From: Akebia trifoliata
Taxonomy: Eukaryota; Streptophyta; Magnoliopsida; Ranunculales; Lardizabalaceae
Assembly: GCA_017979445.1 (NCBI GenBank)
Contig: CM030714.1
Span: forward strand, 13,139,892-13,203,891
Length of the DNA stretch: 64,000 nucleotides
Direction of reading: 5' to 3'
Shown here piece by piece: positions 56,067 through 64,000 of this stretch. Numbering within the stretch: position 1 is the stretch's first letter; each line of letters starts with the position of its first letter. The position numbers and the translations under genes were made by a program. The notes under the pieces were generated by a model. The model was not told where the DNA came from and ran no database searches. It worked only from the letters and a program-made list of their open reading frames with translations.

Positions 56067-57425
56067 CTGTGTGGGCGAAGTATTCGTAAGTACATGTTAT
56101 TTTCCTAAAACTCTCAACAATACTTCTTAGTGTTCATTTGAATTTTGTAGAAGACCCAAGATGTTGAACTCAGCCAGTTGTTTGTTTAGTTGATTTACTA
56201 TATTATGTTCACTCTTGCGAACAAACTTGATGAAGTCTGTTGCCTCTTTGTTTGACATTTTTTCTTTCTTTTCTTCCTTATTATCTTCGTCTACCTTGTC
56301 CTTTCCCTTTTATTTCCTTTTCTCTTCATCTTATTTTCTTTTTATTATTTTTTCCCCGATTCTTATTCCTTTCGTTGGCACTCTCTGGCACCTCCCCATT
56401 TTGGTCATGTGACCAATATCAGTCACCATCGTTTTCTTCATTGTTTCAACCCCTACCAATGTGATGATATTTGTTTCATAACTATATGGGACTGTTTGGT
56501 TAGAGCTATATGAAAATGGTTTAGGTGAGAGTATGGTTATTTGGGATGGATCAGATTTTACGAGGAGGATGAGGGGTGGTAGCTCTAGTTTGGGTGTGAA
56601 GGTGTGGGAGAGGCTGCTTGCGGGTTGATATAGTATAGTGAATGACGAGTGATGGTTATGAGAATGAAGCGTAGGGTATCTGAAAAGGTGGCCATGTCGA
56701 GTTTTGAAGGTTTGGTGACGCGGAGGGTATGATGAGAGGTGGTTGAGTGGTAAAATTGGTAGCTTGATAGTTAGGATAGATGGTGAGATCAATCATTTTG
56801 ATTGGCAATTGGGAGAGGGCATTAATTGTTTGTGTCTCTGATTCCTTCGTTAGGTGGATCCTAATCTTCGATCCAACGAGAGATATTAAAGTTGATAGAC
56901 TAAAGTCTAGTTCTACTCCTAGGATGGCGTTCACTGCGTGCTCGCTTCTCCCTCTATTTTGGGGAGGTAGGGGGTTTTGATTTATATTTGTTGCTGAGTT
57001 GGATTTGCTAAGCTGTCCAATATGAGAGCCTTCTTGTCTATTAGGTTCTGTACTTGATGCTTGATTTGCTAGCATTGGTCTGTAGAGTGCCCTGGTGTAC
57101 CTATGTGAAATTCACAAAATAAGTCGGGATTGTATCCTGATCCTTTTGCAACTTCTGGGTTGGATGGTCGTTTTGTGAGATACTTTCCCCCGAGCAAGAT
57201 TGGGAGTAACTCTGATAATGCCATTGGTAACCTAGTGAATACCCTATTTACCCTATTAAGCCATGCTTGTTGATTCTGTCCATATTGCAGTACTTACTGT
57301 GTGACTGATGGGGGGTTTACTTAGAATGGGTTTTGGGGTCCAAGCCGTTGGAGACGACAGAGCCCATGGGGTTGGCAAAGCTTGTGGTCTCTGTACTAGT
57401 GTAGGAATGAATAGGGGTCAACTTG
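56067..57425 (-). pseudogene. Element C: C-terminal half of gag
   Basis: On the minus strand, 57060-57115 encodes FCEFHIGTPGHSTDQC, the CHC-type knuckle of Tat gag, followed by KHQVQNLID. The following part is Pro/Gln/Ser-rich (56331-56792 and 56656-57075). The capsid core is lost: the LTR of element E begins at 57426. The strand, position and order agree with the parts of C to its left. Confidence 0.7.
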
Positions 57426-58930
57426 TGAAACGTTTTTAATTCATAGATGCAGATCCAAATTTTCTTTTTGGGACTCGTCACCTAGTTTTATGGTCTATGA
57501 ATCAAAAAATGACTCTAAATAGACAATAAACATAGAACCACAAAGAGATTTTGGGTAGGGAAATTATGTTTTACGATTGAAAGGTGTTAGGCACCAATCC
57601 CGCTCGACGAAAATTGATCTCTACTCTTCCTAAATATTTACACTGCAAAAATAGCATAAATTCATAATAATAATAAAAAAAATACATTTTCTTTTACCTG
57701 AGTGATTACAACAATCGGTTCCCTAAAAAATTAGAAGTGCGCGTTCTTTGTATAAATCTTTTTTACTTTATCTTTGTTTTTAGATCCACTTTCGATCTTC
57801 GAGATGAGATTACATTTTTTTAGATTTGGATATTTTACTGATTTTTTGGGGTATTTTTAGGCTTTCTAGGTGTTTTTTAGATTGAAAACTAAGGCTTGAG
57901 AATTAAATATTGACTTGGGACTTCAAATTTAGGATTTTAGGAAGTATTTGAAAGATTTTTGACATTTATTTTCTAGAGTTTCTCAAGACCTCCAAAATTA
58001 GGTGGTGGATGCTCCTTTTTAAAGAACTTTGTTGATAAGATTATGGTTTGATTATGTTTATTAGAAATAAGGTCTATCTCTAACTAATTTGTTAAGTGAT
58101 TTAGATGAGATTTTAATTAGTTTTTATTTTGATTTTAATTTTTTAACTTATGTAGAATGAGAATTTTTTAAATTTTAGATAACCTCCCAATGGAAGGTTC
58201 TTTATTAAATTATTCTGAATTCTTTAAGACATCTAGTGGAGGGTTATTTATTAAATATCAGATGAGCCACCACTTAAAATTTGACCCACAGGCTTAATTA
58301 ATTGAAATTATTTGTTCAAAGTTTTTAATTTGATTTATTAAGATTTTATTTTATGTTAATCAATATTTTAATTATTAGTTTCAGATTTTTAAAATTTAGG
58401 ATTGAAAAATTATCGTTTTGCCCTCGAAGAGGATTTTTGAGTTAGGATGTCATTTTTTTATGGTTTGAAATATTTCAAAATTAATTTTTCATAAGGAATT
58501 TAATGAGAATATTGATTTGTATCACTTATGAATTTTTGGTATGACATAATCGTAGATCCCATGAGAGGCATTTTTGTAATTTTGTCAAATTTTGTCAAAT
58601 TGGCGAAACAACTTATTTTGTTTTAGTTTGTTGTTTTATGTGTTCTAAAGGATTTTCTTAAGTGTAATGTAGCTTTTAGGGATGTTCTGATATTATAAGT
58701 ATTTTGATAATTTGATCATTTTTGATGATTTTTCTCGTAAAACTTCTTTTTATTTTAAAATGACGATTTCTATGTTTTAGGTCATATTTTTCTAGCGTAA
58801 TGTAGTTTCTAAAGTTTGCTTGCTTGAAATATCTCATCTAAATTTTAAAATATTCATTCATCATTGAGAACCATTGCAATTGGATTGACAAGTTGATTAA
58901 TTAAGCAAATGAAAAAATGAAGTGTCTACA
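57426..58930 (-). mobile_element. 3' LTR of element E, diverged
   Basis: 1505 bp; plus strand begins TGAAACGTTTTTAATTC and ends GAAGTGTCTACA. It shares subfamily changes with 6270-7503. The core hairpin is reduced to GATTG/CAATC (57574-57599), and the PBS-like site reads GGACTCGTCACC. Confidence 0.82.
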
Positions 58931-59289
58931 GATGCCCCTTTTTTTACAGAAGATTGAAGCAAAATAGATAACAAATCTACTTTATAGATAATACGATATC
59001 TGAATGCCAAAGTGAGTGATAGTTCATATTGTAGTCTAATTTAGCAATTCATCAGGACGTTCGAATCCTTGTTGGTAAAACTTTCTCCGAATTAAAAGTT
59101 ATTAGGTTTTCGAGTGGGACCTCTCATTAACAGTGTCAGATCCATGAATTTTGGGAAATTCTCCATGACTAATGCAAATACAATGAATGTGCACGTGTGT
59201 GCAATAATGTAATGATGATTTTGAAAATGTGATCCTCTATTTTGCACATTCACGATGAATTTCAAAATAAAAAATTAAGTAAGATGGTT

Positions 59290-59930
59290 GAGCAAAAAAT
59301 TTGGGTAAAGTTTGAGTAAGTCCGAACAAAATCTAGGTAAAATTTGAATAAGGTCTGAGCAAAATTTAAGTAAGGTTTGAGCAAAATCTGATAAAAATCT
59401 GAGCAAAATCTGAGTAAGGTCTGAGTAAAATCTGAGTAAGATCTAAAAAAGGTCTGAGTAAACTTTGAGAAAGGTTTGGGAGAAATCTGAGAAAAGTCTG
59501 AGTAAAATTTGAGAAAATTCTAAGAAAAACCTAGGATGAATTTAAGAGAAATTTGAGAAAAGTCTAAAAAAAACGTAAGACGAGTTTGAGATAAATTTGA
59601 GCAAAATCCGAAATGAATCTGAGAAAAAATCAACAGAAAACTTGAGAAAAATATGAGAAGAGCCTATAGAAAACCTGAAATATTTGAGAAAAATCTAAGA
59701 AAAGTTTGAGAAAAATTTACGGAAAACCTGAGAAAAAATTTGAAAAAAATATGGGTAAAATTTAAGAAAGATCTAAGAAAAAATTGAGAAAAATCTGATA
59801 ATGATCTTATAAAAATCTATAAAAAACCTGAGAAAAATTTGATAACGATATTATAAAAGTCTATAAAAAAACCTAAGAAAAATTTGAGAAAAATCTAAGT
59901 AACATTTGAGAAAGATTGAATGTCCTACTT
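59290..59930 (-). repeat. Degenerate short tandem array, element E
   Basis: Irregular repeats of about 15-20 bp with GTCTGAGTAAAATTTGAG-like wording on the plus strand (CTCAGA...TTTTACTC on the sense strand). They occupy the place of the 33/34-bp arrays and probably derive from the same TTTTGCTCAG core. Confidence 0.75.
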
Positions 59931-60115
59931 TACCTACTTTGGGTGAAGGAGTAATAAACTAGATTCTGGGAGTTATATTCTACGTACTTTGGGTGAAAGA
60001 GTAATGAATTAGATTCTAAGAATTCTACTATACTTACTTTGGATAAAAGAATAATGAACTATTTTCTAGGAGTTCTACTCTACCTACTCTAGGTGAAAGA
60101 GTAACTTTAATTTAA
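59930..60115 (-). repeat. Degenerate 49-53-bp array, element E
   Basis: Four units, the reverse complement of the ATTACTCTTTCACC array of A and F, ending with a clear TACCTACTCTAGGTGAAAG near 60080. Confidence 0.85.
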
Positions 60116-61979
60116 ATGTTATTAAACATTTGACTTGTTATTTATTTAAGATATTTTAAATTTATCAATTTTGATTTTTCATATATTTGAAATCTTTGAT
60201 TGTAGCTTTAATAACACTTTGTTGTTTATTTGATTGGGAGTTGGTTATTATTACTACTAGAACCAAAGAAAACAAATGTAAAAAATTTTATATGTATCCA
60301 TCTTTGAAGATAATAATTGTCAATAAAGAAAACATGAACTTGTCATATTTTCCTTATAACATATATATTTTTATTATAGCTGGGTAGAATTTATTTCTTC
60401 TTTAATTCTAAATTCATATTGGAGGATTATTATGAGCTGATGAAGTTGAATCTATCGACGAAGTTAGTGTGATTAATAAACATGTGAAAAAAATAAACAA
60501 CAAAAGACCACCAAGGATTTGTTTTTTTTATGCATTAATAGGATGTAATATATTGCAGTTTATAATAATTTTAATTTTAATAGTTGTGTTAGTTATGCTG
60601 TTATTTTTTAGATAGATATATTTAAATTGCATGTATGAGATTTGCTTAAATATGAAAATACATATATATATCATGACTTTGTATGTTTCAGACATATCTT
60701 TTATATATATGGTAATTTAATGGGTGATATGTAAAAACATCCAATTTTTAAGGGAGGTGCTGTCAATTTTTTTTAAATTTTGAGTATACTTGGATTTAAA
60801 TACACATTATATTAATATTTATAGTTAAAATGTAAAAAACAGTATAGTTTGAAGACATATAATGATACTAGAAGACAAAAAATAATAATAATAATTAGTA
60901 GAATATAAGTGTATTTTGGTCTTTTTTCCAAAAGTCATGAGAAGTCAGTATGATTTTCAAACAGACTTTCAGCATAAAAATACTTCTGCCAGTACTTTAC
61001 AGAGTTATTTGCCAAACGCCTTTTCAGTACAGAAGTACTTCTCTAACTCCTTTACAGAGTATTCCAGCTCCTACTCTTTGCAACAATAGTTCTACTTCTG
61101 GTATGCAAACAACACCTTAGAGTCCAACCAAATCTATCTTACTCACACTAATAGTTGTGGGAACAAACACATTGGGCTATGTGCCATTTAGATTAAAGGT
61201 TTGGTTAGGAGCGCAATGTGACTTATACTCCAACCAAAATACGTAGACATTGTTCCCAATATCACTTAAACTCCTACCAAAACATGCCACGTAGACATTA
61301 TCCCTATGTTGTAAGAATGGGGACATCGTTCTAGATCTTGACTTGATCGGTTAGATGTTAAAAGACAACGTGGGCGTGGATCCTCTACAATACTTTTTTC
61401 TTGAAGTTACCTGTAGTGATATTTTCTCAGTTTTTAGGCATAAATGAGATTTGAAAAAAAAAAAAAAAAACTCTTATTTTTTAATTAATATCAATGGTTT
61501 TAAAATGGACGGTCAATGAAAATGATTAGGTTCAAACAATGCTAGAATTTCCAAATGGATATTTTTTTTTTTCAAAAACAAGAAGAACCCATTCTTTTTG
61601 CCAAACCATCAAATTTTAGGACCTTAAATTCAAAATAAAATGATAACAAAACTTTTCACTCCATTCCAACATATATTTGATATCATGTATACGCTACCAA
61701 TAAAGGTAAATAAATTAAAACCGAATTCAATCTTTATTGAATTTGATTTTGGAAGCCCTATGAGATAAATCATTATGATTTCTATTAATATTTCTTCTAT
61801 CTCAAGATTTCAAATTGACAAAAATTATTTAAGAAAAGATATAAATAATCATCATTTAAAAAATGAGCTGTGATAATCTGACTACCCCACGTAGCACACT
61901 CAATCGACTCTCCTGATGTAACAACTTTGGGACTGTAGATATGTACACCTCAGGATACATTTTTATGGGGAAGTGCAGT
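60116..61979. other. AT-rich stretch, no gene seen
   Basis: Base composition changes sharply after element E. Only short open frames (for example 60187-60387). 60930-61110 has TTTGCCAAACGCC and repeated AGAAGTACTTCT-like segments reminiscent of short hAT-type or MITE sequences, but I could not define ends or a target duplication. A poly(A) run lies at 61455-61470. Confidence 0.35.
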
Positions 61980-63300
61980 TTTGTATCGTGAGCAATTATT
62001 CAAAAGATTATCAAATTGGAAAGAGAAAACAATAATCAATTTTCTCTCACAAGATTTTAATCAAATTAGTAAGTTCGAAACTTCTGAAAATGAAACATTA
62101 ATTTCTGACAAATCTATTTCTGAAAAATCAATAGAAGAATACCTAAATAATCTTGATTTAAATAAGATATTAAAGTAAAAAAAAAAAAAAAATCCATACC
62201 CACAAGTAATAAAATTATTATCGAAGACCAACTCCTGTTGACCTTCAATTTGAAGAAGCAAAAAATCTTAAAATTCATTTTGATGGAAATGTAATCTATG
62301 AATGGAATATAAATGGTCTATCTTAATTTCAAATCTTAGATATTTCAAATCAAATATTTATATATGCTAATGCTTGCTATATATTCAAACAAAAACCTCC
62401 TAATTCTTTTTAGTGTTTGATTTTTTTATTCTTTAACTATTTTGTAGTTTAAGGTCAGAACATAATTTTAGACCAGTAGTATTTATTGTTGTATTACTTC
62501 ACCATAAGAAAAATAATGATAATTTAAGAGTCCATATTTTTCTTTTAAATTTTGTTTTACTTTTTCTACAATAAATTTTTCTTTCCAAAATGGTTCATTA
62601 ATTACTTTGAGATAATGTATATTACGTTATTAAAAATACATCTTTATACCATCTAAAATCTGTTAAGACATGACATTTGAGATTAATTAGTTGTTCCCTA
62701 ATTTTTTTCTTCAATGTCTTGAATTTTTTCTATATTTATTATTAGAGTTAGAACTTGATCACCTTATTCTTCATTTTCAATTTTTATTAGTTCACCTTGT
62801 TCATCTCATTTGACTGCATTTAAAATTTCGTCTCTTAGATTTTGAGATAAATAGTCATGCCACCAACCATATAATTGGCTAGAGAATCCAATGGCAATGG
62901 CGGCTAAAACAATATTCTTTTGGGAGTGTTTGTACATATAGCAAGTATTTATTCAAATAAGCTATCTATATTCCATTTATGGATTACATTTTCATCAAAA
63001 TGAATTTTAGGATTTGTTGGTTCTTCAAATTGAAGGTCAACATGAGTTGATCTTCGATAATAATTTTTTCTTTGTGGGTATGAATTTTTGGCCTAAATGA
63101 CTTATTTAAATCAGAATTATTTACGCATTCTTCTTTCAAATTTTTAAAAATAGAATTGTTAGAAATTAATTCTTTTAAAAATTAATAATTTATTAGAATC
63201 TTGTGAGAGAACATTGATTGTTATTTTCTCTTTCTAATTTGATAATCTTTTGATTAATTCTTCAAGGAAATCAGAATATATTATTTTAGGAGGGATTAGT
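61980..63300. repeat. Large inverted repeat of capsid/gag-like fragments
   Basis: 61985-62330 (plus) is matched in reverse by about 62955-63275; both contain the same blocks (AAAAGATTATCAAATTGGAAAG; TCAATTTGAAG; GGAAATGTAATC; given here in parts). The spacer is about 620 bp. Plus arm: a 65-codon frame (61981-62178), then pieces with IHFDGN and YEWNI. Minus arm plus spacer continue further, with a G-WW-type motif near 62860-62890 followed by an RDEILNAVK-like end. This looks like the capsid/gag region of a reverse-transcribing element; I am reminded of caulimovirid-like endogenous polyproteins, but cannot exclude a retrotransposon. All pieces carry stops. Confidence 0.5.
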
Positions 63301-63700
63301 GTTTCACAGATAATTTTTTTTGGAAAAAGTGCAATTTTTTAGAAGTAGTTTTAGATGTTGAAGCTTGTAAGATTTTAGGGGGTATTGAAGAAAATCCAAT
63401 CTTAATTCCCAATGGATTTAGATAAACATTTTATAAAATTATTTTGTTCAATTACATGAGATAAATCCTTTTAGTTTGCAGGGTTTTTCTGGATAACCTT
63501 TAATTTGAGATTTTACATTAGTTACAAGAATGCCATCGAACAATGACAACAAAATTATCAATTTTCTTTTATTAAAATACAAATAATAATTTTTTAAGGT
63601 ATTTATGAAATAAATATGGTTGTTGAGAATGCTAAAATCATATGTTCTATAATTATACAATAATATTTTTTTATAGAAGGAAAGAGTTTTGTAACACAAG
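63301..63700 (-). other. Possible upstream part of the minus-strand relic
   Basis: Minus-strand frame of 83 codons at 63448-63699, with FDGILVTNVKSQIKGYP in it. It precedes the minus-strand capsid-like relic in the right order and may be part of the same polyprotein, but I do not recognise it. Confidence 0.25.
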
Positions 63701-64000
63701 TGTCACGATCTTCTAGGCCCAACAACGACAAGACTATGTCGTGCTTTAGTGGTTACCCAACTAACACAAGCCTTATGTGCCCAAACAAGCTTGCCACCCA
63801 GTAATGCGCTTATAGTGGCATGAATGTACATAAGCTACACTGAGGGCCATAACCCAACTATCGTGAGACAACTTGAGGCTCACATGACATATATTGGGCA
63901 CTTGACAAGGTCACACTGCCATATTGAGTCCATCTCTAGGTATTTAGGGCACACCATTGCACGTATTATACTACAATCAATGTGATAGAAACTACTAACC
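63701..64000 (+). mobile_element. Possible start of another LTR
   Basis: TGTCACGATC at 63701 begins a stretch with a sharp change to higher GC, containing the inverted repeat GACAAGACTATGTCGTGC. TG and the TCACGA wording are common at plant LTR starts. The other end lies outside the window, so this is a guess. Confidence 0.3.

Larger units (their letters stand above)
57426..60115 (-). mobile_element. Element E, 3' end of a decayed family 1-like element
   Basis: Minus strand: 3' LTR 57426-58930, then polypurine tract equivalent, conserved tail, and two degenerate arrays up to 60115, where similarity stops. No coding region and no 5' LTR in the window. Older than A, B and F judged by divergence. 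Confidence 0.75.

Noticed and set aside
60930..61130. hAT-type MITE
   Set aside because: Wording such as TTTGCCAAACGCC and AGAAGTACTTCT is suggestive, but I found no terminal inverted repeats with an 8-bp target duplication.
4200..64000. tRNA or rRNA genes
   Set aside because: I looked for cloverleaf-like boxes near the primer-site-like motifs and in the GC-richer stretches and saw none; TGGCGACTCC copies are primer sites, not tRNA ends.

Overview
The window is plant nuclear DNA, almost certainly from a flowering plant. It consists of old and not-so-old Ty3/gypsy LTR retrotransposons of the Tat/Ogre type piled into one another. The sequence evidence for Tat is a second, archaeal-type RNase H after the usual one, a G-patch-like segment after the protease remnant, an extra ORF upstream of gag, a primer site TGGCGACTCCACTGGGGAC, and tandem-repeat arrays between integrase and the 3' LTR. 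I see no intact protein-coding gene and no convincing host gene, rRNA or tRNA gene.

Most of the window belongs to one LTR family (family 1: LTR about 1.56-1.77 kb, begins TGTAGACACC, ends GCGCTTTCA). Nesting can be read from 5-bp target duplications. Element C is a minus-strand Tat relic now split into 18382-20139 and 54244-57425. Element B (20145-54238, plus, TSD tagag/taaag) landed in C. Element A (24528-41234, plus, TSD tcatt/ccatt) landed in the leader of B. Element F (30801-37433, plus, TSD ctagg/ctagg) landed in A. A solo LTR G (50581-52326, TSD gccgc/gccgt) sits in the 3' repeat array of B. Only B keeps recognisable gag-pol (42080-49067). It is broken by stops and frameshifts, has lost the protease active site, and has substitutions at RT and integrase catalytic positions. 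A and D lack gag and RT; F lacks all coding sequence.

Left flank: 507-4165 is a plus-strand LTR of a second family (family 2) split by solo LTR S (1317-3064, perfect TSD caatg). 4920-5549 holds a broken plant-mobile-domain-like fragment. 6270-7503 is a truncated minus LTR. 7504-9222 is the 3' LTR of minus-strand element D, whose internal region runs to about 13560. A 1.1-kb T-rich tract follows, then a family 2 primer site and LTR (16051-18381) abutting the RNase H of C. Right flank: 57426-60115 is the 3' end of a decayed minus-strand element E. 60116-64000 is AT-rich, with a large inverted repeat of capsid/gag-like fragments (61980-63300) and a possible LTR start at 63701.

The most interesting signals are structural. 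Several noncoding motifs keep base-pairing arms while the arm sequence changes: a hairpin around GGTGCCTAACACC in every LTR, a terminal U5 hairpin, tandem hairpin units after integrase, the 33/34-bp arrays, and palindromes in the leader. Each LTR also carries a 10-nt copy of the primer binding site upstream of the real one. Together these look like cis-acting RNA or DNA elements through which defective copies could be mobilised by a B-like autonomous partner.
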